Part shown: piece by piece, positions 49,910-60,828 of the stretch
Layout of the letters: each line of letters starts with the position of its first letter
Numbering within the stretch: the stretch's first letter is position 1
DNA from: Epiperipatus broadwayi
Lineage: Eukaryota > Onychophora > Udeonychophora > Euonychophora > Peripatidae
Assembly (NCBI GenBank): GCA_028023455.1
Contig: JAQFVV010012507.1
Coordinates: 1,869,456-1,933,455 of the forward strand
Length of the DNA stretch: 64,000 bases
Reading direction: 5' to 3'
Made by a program: the position numbers and the translations under genes
The notes under the pieces: model-generated
Databases searched by the model: none
What the model saw: only the letters and a program-made list of their open reading frames with translations
What the model was told of the DNA's origin: nothing

Positions 49910-51547
49910 TTGCAAAAATCCAGCGATAAATTTTGTACATATGTGGATGATTTATTTTAAAGACACAGGTTGGATCTATATCTGAGGAAGTTAAAAAGCC
50001 TATTTTTTATATTTTAAGTGCCATATTGGTGATCAAGAGAAAAGTTGAGCCCCTAAAGTTTGCTGTGTGAGTTGTCATGTAAATTTAGTGCAGTGGATGC
50101 ATCACAAAAAAATTCTATGCCATTTTCTGTTCCTATGGTGTAGAGAGAACCTTCTGACCATGTAAGTGATTGCTACTTCTATATCACTAAAGTAGAAGGG
50201 TATTCAAAAAAAGAAAAGGGACAAAATTGAGTATCCAAATTTTCCTACTGCACTAAAACCAGTTTCTCATAGCCAGGAATTACTGGTACCAATTGTGCCT
50301 TTAAACTTGGACAATATTATGTATCCCAGGTTCTGATCCACAATTTCCTGAGAATACCAGCAGTGATCCTATATTTTTACAAACTACCAGTAAACCTCAT
50401 GTAATATCTCAGAATGAATTAAATTATTTGGTATGTGACCTGGTTTTGTCAAAACAAAAAATCTGAATTTCTTTGTTCCAGAATTCAACAGTTGAACCTG
50501 TTAGATAAAAAATGTATGTGTTTCACTTCACCAAAAAGGGAATAAAACATTTTCAAGTTTTTATAAAATGGAAGGATAGCTATGTGTCTGTTATGATATT
50601 TATGGTTTACTGAATGAATTTAATATGGAGCATGTATCTTCTGAATGGCATATTTTCATAGATTCGTCTAAATACAGCCTTAAAGCAGTCTTGCTTCATA
50701 ATGTAAACAAAATATCTATTCATTTAGCCCATTTAGTGATAATGAAAGAAAACTATAATAACTTAGCTACTATACTAATTCAAAATATGGACAGTATCAG
50801 TGCATTATTTGTGGATATTTAAAAGTGTTAGGTATATTGCTAGGACTTCAAGGTTTTTTTTTTTTTTTTACAAAGTATTGTTATTTTTTTATGTTTATGG
50901 GACAGTCGAGCAACTCAAGAACATTTCAATAAGAAAGATTGGCTTCATAGAAGTTCTTTTGAACCAGGTTGTGCAAACATAAAATATGGTCCCCTTGTTA
51001 ATCCCAAAAGTTACTTCTCCTGCCTCTCCATATTAAACTTGGACTAATGAAAAACTTTGTTAAAGCAATGGACAAAGGAGGTAATGTTTTCAAGTATCTA
51101 AAAGAAATATTTCCTCAGTTAAGTGATGGAAAACTAAAAGATGTTGTTTTTATCAGACCTCAAATAAGGAAACTTATAAGCAATTCTCTTTTTAAAAGAA
51201 AAATAAATGATAAGGAATGGCAGCTTGGAACTATTTTGTAAGTGTAATGAAGGAATTTCTGGATAACAAGAACAATGATAACTATAAAACCATCATAGAT
51301 GAACTTTTAAAAGCCTGTGAACTATTAGGATGTTGCATGTTCTTAAAAATGCATTTTTTTTGCATTTGCATTTGGATTTTTTTCTGCCAAATTTAGGTGC
51401 AGTAAGTGATGAACAAGGAGAGAGATTTCACCAGGACATCAGGACAATAGAAATACAATACCAGGGATGCTGGAATCTACCTCTGTTGGGTGATTGCTGC
51501 TATTTTTTAAAAAGAGATGATTGTACTGAACATAAGACAAAAAAGTG
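49910..51547 (+). pseudogene. Dead copy of a transposon-associated 'DEQGERFHQD' protein family
   Basis: Plus-strand coding remnants run in order through broken frames. Near 50200 comes KRDKIEYPNFPTALKP followed by PVSHSQELLVPI. At 50625-50730 comes WHIFIDSSKYSLKAVLLHN. At 51047-51150 comes MKNFVKAMDKGGNVFKYLKE, followed by FPQLSDGKLKDVVF and PQIRKLI. At 51340-51540 come DFFLPNLGAVSDEQGERFHQD and YQGCWNLPLLGDCCYFLKRD. I recognise this as a protein family repeated many times in arthropod, cnidarian and other invertebrate genomes, annotated as uncharacterised and probably carried by a transposon. Its enzymatic role is not known to me. Stops and shifts show this copy is dead. Confidence 0.75.
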
Positions 51548-52517
51548 AAATATTTTATCATTGTTTGGTATCTTCATGTAACAGTTTATAGTTTGCATTG
51601 CACATGATTCTTAATCAAATGTTTTTGCTTAGATTTAACATGTTTTACATATTTTTATTAAACAAACATTACATTGCAAAAATATGTCTTCTCTTTTTTT
51701 ATCCAACCACCAATCCCTGTAACAAAAAAACTGTACATGTACAGTATATGCCATTTTCAGATTTAGGACCACAAAAACTTTATATACAGCCATTTTCATC
51801 AATATTACTTCAAAAAAGTTTATAGTTGTTGATCAGTGTTATTATAAGAAAATAGCCTATTCACATTAAAGTTAACTAGTCAAGAAAAAATAAGAGAATA
51901 TGTATTATGCAAAGTTATGTGTATTGTGTGAATAAAGTTTCCCAAAGTGTATTAACTTTGAGTTTGTCACATTATAATTTTCTAAATTTTTTTTAATTCT
52001 TTTATTTATTAATTCTTTTTTTTTTTAAATATCCACAATTATTATTTTTTTTATCTTTATTCTATTATCTGTTTTGTGACTTACCAGTGTGTGTAACTGG
52101 TTTCATCATAGAATTGTGCTTTAAGAAATTATAGTTCATCTCAGCAAAATTATTTAATAACAGAATAATTGTGTATATTTTTTGTTGCTCAAAATCTAGT
52201 TTCCTTGCCATCTCAAATCAAGTTCAGGCCTAATGATATTTTTAATATATATGTGACTTATTTTTATAGTTATTTTTAGCACTTATATATTTGCATGAAG
52301 ACATATTTATCACTTTAATATTATACCCTAAGGAGGTTAGATGATGATTAGCCTTAGAATATATTTTGTACATTTTTAAATTCCAATCACACTGGATTAT
52401 TTTTGACTTTTGATGTTTATTGCTAGTGGTGTTATGCTTAAAATATAGATATTACTTATGGAGGATTCAGATGCTGATTTGTTGTTTTATTCTAGTTTTC
52501 TATATATATATATATAT
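51548..52517. other. AT-rich region without recognised gene
   Basis: No gene recognised; 51598-51825 is an open frame without a motif. It may contain the 3' flank of the preceding dead element. Confidence 0.35.
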
Positions 52518-52574
52518 ATATATAAGAAATACTCAGTATAATATATATATATTATACTGATTATTTCTTATATA
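52518..52574. repeat. TA-cored palindrome
   Basis: TATAAGAAATACTCAGTATAAT and its near-exact complement surround a short (TA)n centre. It resembles the pair at 47529-47649 in design but not in sequence. Confidence 0.8.
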
Positions 52575-52669
52575 TGTAATTACATATTGCCTTAAAATTA
52601 ATTATGGCTTGGGGAATAGATTGCATTTTAATATAAATTTACCCATCCCTCTATTATTAATATGTATGG

Positions 52670-53062
52670 ATGCCTAATGGTCCGATAAGATGAGGAGTTA
52701 GATTGATATAATGTCTATATGGGTATGACTACAATATCTAATCCAATAAGATCTTTCAGTGTTCCATCATCAGTTTTTCAATGAAATGGATAGTTGAATA
52801 GTTGGTAAAATGAGAAGATTGAAATCAGTTCCATTAAAGTTTGAGGAATTTCTATCTTAATATAAACCAAGTACTGATTGTATACGTGTTGTGGAAGATT
52901 ATAATCTGACCCAACTGATGAGTGCTGGTTCTGCATGAAATAGGTATATTGGGATCATGTATCTTTTTGTATGTGTGTGGTAATGTGTATCGTTACTTGA
53001 AATTGCTTGGAAAATGAATAAATTGAAAAATCTTGACTTCAAATCCCTCTAATTATATATAT
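52670..53062 (+). repeat. SINE-like dispersed repeat, copy 1 of a direct pair
   Basis: Aligns with 53170-53580 in the same orientation: GTTCCATCATC, TTTTCAATGAAATGGAT, TATCTTAATATAAA, ACTGATTGTATA, CCAACTG and TTCAAATCCCT occur in the same order. No coding content. Confidence 0.75.
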
Positions 53063-53169
53063 ATATCGATGACTGTAAATATTTAGATTTATATAAATTC
53101 AAATAAACATAATGACAATATTAACTTTACTTAGGTTCTTTTTTTTTTATTAACCTATTCAAACACGAT

Positions 53170-53580
53170 TTTATTCATTTGCGCAGTACAACATGAGAGG
53201 TCAGAATGATTAAACAGTCGCCATGGGTAAGATGACAACCTTGGCACTAACGTGGACTTTGAACGTTCCATCATCGGATTTTCAATGAAATGGATGGCTG
53301 AAGAGTTGTGGGTTGGAGTAGTTTGAAGCCCGTCCATTAAAGTATGAAGATTGGCTATCTTAATATAAAGCTGAGCACTGATTGTATATATGTGTGAGGA
53401 TAGTAATCTGGACCAACTGTTGATTGCTGGTTTAGCATGAAGTACGTATATTGGTGATTATTTGTCTTTTCAACATGTATATGATCAGGTGGGTCAGCAA
53501 TATGAGATGGCATGGAAAGTTGAGGGTTGTGTGAAAGTCTGAGTTCGAATCCCTTATATTAAACTTAATTGAAAATTTAA
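53170..53580 (+). repeat. SINE-like dispersed repeat, copy 2
   Basis: Better preserved than the copy at 52670. Near its right end, GTGGGTCAGCAATATG (about 53489) and GAGTTCGAATCCC (53541) resemble tRNA boxes A and B with tRNA-like spacing. The short minus-strand frames 53155-53337 and 53432-53617 lie inside it and are not conserved in copy 1. Confidence 0.65.
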
Positions 53581-54032
53581 ATATATAACATTCTTCACTT
53601 AATCGTTTTTCATTCACTAATTCTTATTATTCAGCAAATGGTAATGAAAAATAATATTTTTTTTTTTTCATTATGGATGGAATTTGTGTTTGCCATTAAA
53701 ATATGATAAATAAGTAATAATATACGAAAGTTGGAGTAATCTCACTGTTCAAGTTTATTAATAATGAAACAGCTTAATACTTACAGTGTTCATGTTAAGC
53801 TTCTGTGAAATTGAAATGAATTTAAAATGCGCTTGTTTTATGGTCTCTCTCTCCTCCCTCCTCTCTGTCTCTCATTGATATATACCCTGTATGATATATA
53901 TATATGTCATATTATTATTACGTCAGCATTTAGCTTTTTCACTACACGGAATATCCCGCAAATAGTAATAATAATATGACATCTTTTATCCGTGAAAATA
54001 TTAGAATTAATATATATATATATATATACACA

Positions 54033-54169
54033 CAATCAACCCCTAAGCTCTCAACAATCTTAATCTTTAGTCAAGGCAATCTCTTTAACAATACAGGTTG
54101 AAATTATTGATAGCTTAAGGGATAATTGTTATCATAATTTATAAACCTAATAAAACTTTGAGTAAATGG
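54033..54169 (-). repeat. MITE-like short repeat, copy 2 (mate at 6602-6732)
   Basis: Its reverse complement aligns with copy 1. The ends CAATCAACCCCTAAGCT and the complement of AGCTTAAGGGATAATTG are imperfect inverted repeats. Confidence 0.65.
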
Positions 54170-55730
54170 TTTCATTGTTTTAGTATATATATATTGGAAA
54201 GGGAGATATGAAAATTATTATAACTATTAGATATTCAATGATATTAAATAATATCACATGTGTGGGTTTATATAAATGTACTAATAATCTAAACAAATTT
54301 ATGCATTAGGATTATTTGAAAGATTGCTTAATTCGAAGTTGTTTCAACATTTGTTTTTTTCTATGGAAATATAATAGAAGGGTGATTATTAACTGACTAC
54401 ACCATTTCTTTTTGTTTTGATGTTTTTTTAAAAAAATATCCATATTGATTTTGTAAATGTTTTTACGTTTTTTAAATCTTTTAGCTTTATGCTTAAGAAA
54501 CATTTTATTATGGGAAATACTGTAAAATCAGATTTATAAAGAACAATAAAATGTGTAAGCTTTTATCATAAGCCAATAAACTTTATTATTAAACATGATT
54601 GTGTGTACTCTGCTCCAAGATGGAAAAATAATTGTTGCCATCAAATTTTGATTTTGTTTTTTAAATATGCGAATGTGGAAAGAGACATAGCTATTATATA
54701 AAATTTGTTAAATTTATATATTTTAATGATTTAAAAAATATATTTACAGTTTTTTTTTTTTGGGGGGGGGGAGAAGAGGTAGTATATAATTATAATTGTA
54801 ATGTATATTAATATAGCATACATAGCAACTGCAATACATACCCTATCAGATAGTATACCCCTATACATATAAGAAAATGGAAATCCAGTATAAAGTGAAC
54901 ATCTTATAGATATATATTTTATGCATATAGATATTGATTCTACACATGTTCTTTTATTGCTTGTACATCAAATTCTATTACAATTGCCAAAATATAAATA
55001 ATTATAATATTATTTAATATGAATAAAAGAAAATATACCTATATTTTAAAATAAATATTGGTAAATTATATAATGTAATTGTAGATCATTATTATCTGTT
55101 TTTTTTTTTTTTTGTTGTTGTGAAATATGAATGTGTAATAATATAAATCACTATCAAATTATTTTCTATAGTACATAGTAAACGTATTATGATATTTGTT
55201 GATAGCTTTCATTTTACATAATTCTTTTTTTTTTACAATCTATTTCGGTCATTGCTAGCAGGGTTGCATTAATGTTTTGAAGTGAGCAATGGAAACTTTT
55301 AAGAAGGACTTAAAATTGGTTTCCTGGTCATAGATTTTATTTTTCCATAACTTCTGAAAATAAAAATAAAATATTCAACCGGTTTTATTGTTCAAGAGTT
55401 TACAAGAAGTTCAATTAAGATTCACAGTTGCATAAAATAATTATTTGGTTTGCATTTTCCAATGAATAAGAAAAATATGATAATGCTTTTGAAAAAGAGT
55501 CTCTGAGAGAATCCATCTTAATCTTATTTCATTGCTTTTTATACTGTTTTTTGGTTTTATGTTCTTTTATTAAAAAAAAAAAACAAATAAGCAAAAAGAA
55601 GTTAAATTAGTTATAAACTGTTACTTAACAATGTGTTTTGAAATATTCTATTTCTTTACATTTTAATTTCTGCATTAACAACTTATTTACCATTTTACTT
55701 GGAAATCCGAAATGTAATGTTATAAAGTAT
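54170..55730. other. AT-rich region without recognised gene
   Basis: Contains a T9/G9 homopolymer junction at about 54751-54769 and T-runs near 55099 and 55226. No coding motif; the 63-codon frame at 54312-54503 is Lys-rich chance sequence. Confidence 0.4.
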
Positions 55731-55747
55731 TTAACAATAATCAGTTA
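55731..55747. repeat. TSD of PLE4, left copy
   Basis: TTAACAATAATCAGTTA, exactly repeated at 57201-57217. Confidence 0.85.
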
Positions 55748-56003
55748 TTCAATATAAATAATACATTCAATGTATATATTAAAAAAAAGCTTGTTTAATA
55801 CTTTAATATAGAAATGTTAAATGTATCTGTATAGTATGCTTAGCATGCTTTTGACTAATTGATAGTCATAGTTATAGCTATAGTTATCCAACATGATTAT
55901 GAGATTTATAGAAGAATCACAAAAGATAAGTAAATGAATTTATTTAAATGAGTTATTTTTTTGATAGAGGAGTGCAGGATTTTTCTTGTTGATTGCATGT
56001 ATA

Positions 56004-56245
56004 TTGTTACGATGTGCTAGATGTCTAACTTTACATTTAGCATTGTTTCTTTTGGTGCAGACAATACTGGCAGATGTGCATTCAAAGCTGTGACCATGTT
56101 TAGACTTGTGTTCGAGAAAAATAGATTTAATATCTGTATTAGTCTTAGTTTTGTTGTATTGACATTTGTGCTATGTGATTCTTGTAGAGAGATTGGCAAG
56201 AGATTCTCCAAAATAAATTACAGTTTGTGTTTTTGCAGATAATTT
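56004..56245 (-). pseudogene. PLE4 GIY-YIG endonuclease (main copy)
   Basis: The minus strand reads IYFGESLANLSTRIT from about 56218, the YIG strand with the conserved Arg, then a His after one stop codon, and SIFLEHKSKHGHSFEC (the EH...GH.F block seen in PLE nucleases). An upstream CKNTNCN lies before the YIG strand. The longer open frames on both strands here (56017-56211 and 56021-56242) are in other frames and are not the real protein. Confidence 0.7.
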
Positions 56246-56249
56246 AATG

Positions 56250-56660
56250 TACAACTTGGCAAACTTGCTTTGGCCAGGACAGCTTATCTTTTATTTTGTT
56301 TATCATATGATTCAGGACAGAAGATGTGGGCAGAATAACACTCTATGTTTCAGCACAGATTTTTTTTATACTGTGGGTAGTCCTCTGTATGTATGGAAGT
56401 GATATCCAGAGATTTTCATCAGCTTGAGTAGGTCTGTTCATAGTTTTAGCATAGAATGTTTTAACTCTGTGAATAAGAACTGAATCTTTGTATCCGATAT
56501 TACATAAATCATTGATGAACATTTCAATATTTGTTTTTCAGTCAGACTCAAATTTACAAAGTTTATAATTTCTATATAAAAATGTTTTGAGACTAGCAAA
56601 TTTATGAGTATTAGGTGTTAATAATTCAAGGTATATTACTCTTGCAACAATACAAATTGT
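56250..56660 (-). pseudogene. PLE4 reverse transcriptase C-terminal segment
   Basis: The minus strand reads YLELLTPNTHKFASLKTFLY, then after a stop MFINDLCNIGYKDSVL, and LWISLPYIQRTTHSIKKIC near 56380. The last block is the LPY(V/I)...S..I..I element that links the Penelope RT thumb to the nuclease. RT motifs A to C are absent. Function is lost. Confidence 0.65.
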
Positions 56661-56880
56661 AATGTAATTTATTTTGGAGAATCTCATAATCTCTCTACAA
56701 GAATCATACAGCATAATTATCAATACAATCAATTTAAGTCTGATGTAGACATTATATTTATTTTCCTCGAACATTAAATTAAACATGGTCACAGTTTTGA
56801 CTCCACGGCCACCGGTATTGTTTGCTCTAAAAGAAATGATGCCAAATGTAATGTTGAAGAGACCTGACACATTGCTGACA
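56650..56880 (+). pseudogene. PLE4 partial inverted copy: GIY-YIG fragment
   Basis: The plus strand reads IYFGESHNLSTRIIQHNYQY, then IFLEH, a stop, KHGHSFDS and VCSKRNDAKCN. It is homologous to the minus-strand domain at 56004-56218 but diverged by many substitutions, so the two arms are not a recent perfect duplication. Confidence 0.7.
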
Positions 56881-57200
56881 ATATATATGCAATCAACAAG
56901 AAAAAATCACACATCCTTCTATGAAAAAAAGTAGTTCATTTAAATAAAGTCATTTACATATTAGAGTGAAATTTTATGTAAATCACCACTTTTGTGATTC
57001 CTCTATAAATTTCATGATCCTCTTAAATCACTAGCTATGAGTATGATTATCAGTTAGTCAAAAGCATGTTCAGCATACTATGTTGATATATTAACATTTT
57101 TATTTTAAAGTATTAAATAAGCTTTTTTTAGTATACTTCTTATATGTATTATTGATATTGAATTACATTTTTTTTTGAGAAAAGTTTAAAAAGAATGTAG

Positions 57201-57217
57201 TTAACAATAATCAGTTA
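57201..57217. repeat. TSD of PLE4, right copy
   Basis: TTAACAATAATCAGTTA, identical to 55731-55747. Confidence 0.85.
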
Positions 57218-57360
57218 GTTTATTTTTTTAAAGAAATTAAGTAATTATATCTGATTTTGCTATTATTATTAACTTTCTTTTTTTAATATTTGTTTCTATC
57301 TGCAGAAACACTTGGTCCTATCATCTCATATATTTTCTGTATACATTTATATCTAAGGAT

Positions 57361-57491
57361 ATTGAAAAATAAGATAAAACAGTTTCAAATAGTTCAATAA
57401 TAGCCTTCATGCCTCACCAGCATATTTCAAAAAATAAGATAAAACAGTTTCAAATAGTTCAATAATAGCCTTCATGCCTCACCAGCATATC
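57361..57491. repeat. 65-bp tandem duplication
   Basis: Two nearly identical adjacent units contain AATAAGATAAAACAGTTTCA, then AATAGTTCAATAATAGCC and TTCATGCCTCACCAGCATAT, offset by 65 bp. The very high identity indicates a recent event. Confidence 0.9.
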
Positions 57492-58899
57492 TCAACAAAG
57501 AAAGTAGGAACAAAAAATTAAAATCCATTAGGTAGTCAAAGGCTAAGTGATACCATCTGTTTTTGTTGTTGTTTTATTGTCTAATTAAGAACATCTCATT
57601 AATCTAATTCATTTACAGATTAATTATTGGATAGTGCATTTAGCTGCAATGGTTGTTACCTGAAAGAAAACTCGGTGAATTTAGACCCCAAGTTTAATGC
57701 ATGGCTTTGACATATATATATATATATATTAAAAAAACGAATTTAAAAAATTTAAACTATCAAAAATACTTGTTACTTTTTAAATATCTCAAATTCTTTC
57801 ATTCAAACTTAAAAAAAAAAAAAAAATAGAAAGTGACTTTCAGTGCAATTCTTACTTCAGATTAATTTAAAATTTTAATGAAGGCTTAGGTTTAAATAAG
57901 CTGTTCACAGGTTTTATTAATTGACTATAGTAATGAAGGGAGAGAATATTACTTCCCATTTGTGAAAACGTCGATAAAAATATTCGAGAAAATCATATTA
58001 AAGCTGTTCATTGGACAACTTAATTTACCTGCTGTATGAATGAATGAAAGAATTGTTTGAAATGTAAATTGTGAAATAAATTATTTGAAAAAAATAAATT
58101 GTCTTCATTTATTTTGTTCGCTTATTATTGAAATTGCCATATAATTTTGTCTCCATGTGCACATATGTATTAATAAAAACACTTATATGTATTTATGAAA
58201 TAACAAAAAAACATTGATTGTTTACAAGTACACATACTGTTCTTACAGACAAGTGATGAAACATAACATAGAATGACTAAACTAGTTTTTAATAAAAGAG
58301 CCACAAAACGTAATAAATATTATCGTACACATTAATTTGTGTTAGTTTCAATAATCTCAAGGTTCACACATAATAGATTATCAATCGTTTTAAAGTCATG
58401 ATGTAGAGAAATATGAAAATTGTTTCAAAGTACCATATTTGAATTTCCATGGATATTAAACTTAAGTTTAAATCCAGAAGACTCCAGGCTTAACTGAAAT
58501 CAATAGGAAGATCAATTGCAAATAAATAGCTGGTATAAAAAAAACTGCAATTTAGCAGTAAGTTTATCAGTAAATTTTCTTCAGAGACAAGTCAATGTAT
58601 GAAGAAAAGTTGAAATATAAAAATTTTGTTTAAATGATCCATTAAAAAGAATTCAATATCTAGAATTTGTAAAATGATAGGGAAAAGAATTAGTATTGAT
58701 ATTAAAAAAAAGTGAATGTGAATTGAAAGGAACATTATACAAAAAAAAATTTGCAAAGTGAAAAACAATATCTTGGTATTGGAGGGAATGTTGATTAAGC
58801 AAGATGGTAGTATCTATTGTTATAAAGAGAGATGACATCATGAAATACGTGGACTATAAAGAATTATATAGTAATAAAGAACAAGAAAACAAACTATTT
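57492..58899. other. AT-rich region without recognised gene
   Basis: No coding motif; a (TA)n run at about 57713-57729 and A-runs only. Confidence 0.4.
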
Positions 58900-58986
58900 T
58901 CTATAATTATTATGACTTGAATTATCAAGTATTTTAAATGAAGAAGTGAGGTATTTATTTAAATCTATAAAGAATGAAAAAACTAG

Positions 58987-59087
58987 AGGAAAGAGAGGTC
59001 AGCGCGACTGTCTTGCACTTGCAGGTGGTTGCCCGGGTTGCGAGTTCGCTTCCCGGCCGATGCTATGACACTTTAAAAAAAAAAAAA
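58987..59087 (+). mobile_element. tRNA-derived SINE inside the RTE-type LINE
   Basis: Same family as 34501-34608: AGAGGTCAGCGCGACTG, CTTGCACTTGCAGG, GTTGCCCGGGTTGCGAGTTC, CCCGGCCGATGCTATGACAC and an A-tail. The 5' end including box A is truncated, and box B has a G-to-T change (GAGTTCGCTTCC). The LINE frame resumes after the A-tail. Confidence 0.85.
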
Positions 59088-59445
59088 GAATGGAATTATT
59101 TATTATTGATGTTGAAGAAATAGAAAAAAAAAATATTGGTAAAAGTTATATTAAATGTCTTAGTAGTGAAGATATATCATATGATTGGAAGAATGCAGTA
59201 ATAATATTGGTGTTTAAGAAAGATGATAAAGAAGACACTAGAAATTACAAGCCTATCAGTTTTTTCAAAGTTTGTTACATTTTTTTCCAAGATAATTACA
59301 ACTCATCTATAGGGAATATGATAATTTCACCAATGAAAAGAAAAATTTGGATTTATAAGTGATATTTGTACACTTGATCACATCTAAGTATTGAGAAAAG
59401 TTATAGAAATGATAATGAATGAGTTACCATTTGATTCTATAAGTA

Positions 59446-60270
59446 CACCTGGGTCTCATTTTATGCGGTAGAAAGGTTCCTCCGAAAAAAATGGGGGATA
59501 GGTTCCCATCATTTTCAGAAATTGGCAAAAAAGCAAAGCAACAAGGTAAAATTACTTTAAAATTCGCATTAAAAATATAAGGAAATAAAGTATGACTAAT
59601 AAAAAATTTCAAATATATAAAAAAAATTAATATAAGACAAACTTTTTTTACTTTTTTTATTAACTACAGTATTTAATTTTACATTTTTTCATACATATTT
59701 TAATCATTATCACTACTTTACAATATGAGATCGTTTGTGAACTATTAAGAAATCAGATTCATGATGTGTTGTACAACTAGCACCACTTCCAGTCTTGTGC
59801 TGTTTCTATATTAAAAAAATGAGATGTAATCAAAACAAAAAGATTAGACATTATCATTCAAAAGATTATTTTCAGTTTTTAAAATCAATAAAATCTCCGT
59901 TATTATTTATTTTAAAAATCTAAAAAAATATTTATTTCTGTTAATATTTAACAAAATATGTTTTAAAAGTTTAAAATTTTTGAATATTTATTGCGATATT
60001 TTTATATGTATGTATAAATCTATTATTATTTACTCATTACATAGAAACTAAGATTCTAAATACAGCTTAAGGTCATATTAACATAAGCTGCTAATATAAC
60101 ATTATATTTTTGAAAGAAAAAAAGTATTTCAAGTCAAAATAAGTTATTAATAATTTAAATTTTTTGATATCTAATAAATATAGTGAAATATGAAGAATAT
60201 TAAGAAGAAACATGAATCACATAACTTCAAAATCACATTAAAATAATCCACATAAAACGAGACTGAGGTG
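59446..60270 (-). mobile_element. Non-autonomous TIR DNA transposon, copy 2 (825 bp)
   Basis: Opposite orientation to 16151-17181. Begins CACCTGGGTCTCATTTTATG and ends with the complement-type CATAAAACGAGACTGAGGTG. Flanked by TA on both sides (59444-59445 and 60271-60272). Internally shares AAAATTACTTTAAAATTCGC, TATGACTAATAAAAAATTTC and AAGACAAACTTTTTTT with the other copy. No transposase. Shorter because the hairpin region of copy 1 is absent. The short minus-strand frame 59424-59612 spans its end and is not a gene. Confidence 0.85.
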
Positions 60271-60647
60271 TAGTTCCATTTTGTGATTAAAGCTTTGTAT
60301 TATCAAGATATAAACTCAGAATATTGCCATATTTTGAAAAGTATCAAAATACAACTACAGTGATAAAATTATATGGTTATACTATAATTAACTTTGAGAA
60401 GCTTTATAGTAGGTTATTTGATATCTTCAAAACTTCTTAATAGTTGTATATGGAATATTTTATAGATTAAAGTGGAAAGGTAAGGGGTAAAATGGAGATT
60501 AATTAAACCATCTAGATTTTGCAGATGATATCACTGTTTGTGTAACTAATTAGATGAAAGTAACAAAATAGGACTAAAAACAAATATTAAAAAAGTCATT
60601 TTCTGAAGAAGAAATTAATTATTGCTAATCACTAATTAGAATAAGTT

Positions 60648-60828
60648 GAAATTAAATTGAAAGGCTGCAAACCTCTTGCACTTATTATAATATTTATCTG
60701 ACAGCCAATCAGATGTTATGATGGCTGTCTGAATTGGCTGTCAGATAAGTATTATAATAAGTGGGAGAGGTTTGCAGCCTTTCAATTTAATTTCAGTTTC
60801 AACTGTCTGCACTTTATAAAATAAATAT
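60648..60828. mobile_element. Palindromic insertion with 15-bp TSD
   Basis: TAATTAGAATAAGTT occurs at 60633-60647 and 60829-60843, flanking a 181-bp insert in the LINE. Most of the insert is a near-perfect hairpin: AATTGAAAGGCTGCAAACCT at 60656 pairs with AGGTTTGCAGCCTTTCAATT near 60767, and the inner arms carry ATCTGACAGCCAATC and its complement. After the hairpin comes TTTCAACTGTCTGCACTTTA and an AT-rich end. A 15-bp duplication is longer than usual for MITEs and is more like retroposition. Confidence 0.75.

Larger units (their letters stand above)
55748..57200 (-). mobile_element. PLE4: Penelope-like element with head-to-head inverted copy
   Basis: A 1.45-kb insertion between perfect 17-bp TSDs. 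The left arm (55748 to about 56245, minus strand) and right arm (about 56650 to 57160, plus strand) are inverted copies of a GIY-YIG end plus 3' UTR; shared outer blocks are AAAAAGCTT.TTTAATACTT and TTCAATAT.AATAATACAT. Between them the minus strand encodes the C-terminal end of the RT. A tail of about 40 bp follows the right arm. The arrangement equals that of PLE3, but the sequence is a different family. Most of the RT is missing. Confidence 0.8.

Noticed and set aside
53300-53330. CTGAAGAG...GAAGC as a second hammerhead core
   Set aside because: No GAAA after a pairable helix II and no complementary helix I; chance similarity.
56021-56242. 73-codon plus-strand frame resembling a membrane protein
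   Set aside because: It is antisense to the PLE4 GIY-YIG frame; the similar frame at 56538-56870 reflects the inverted arm, not a conserved gene.
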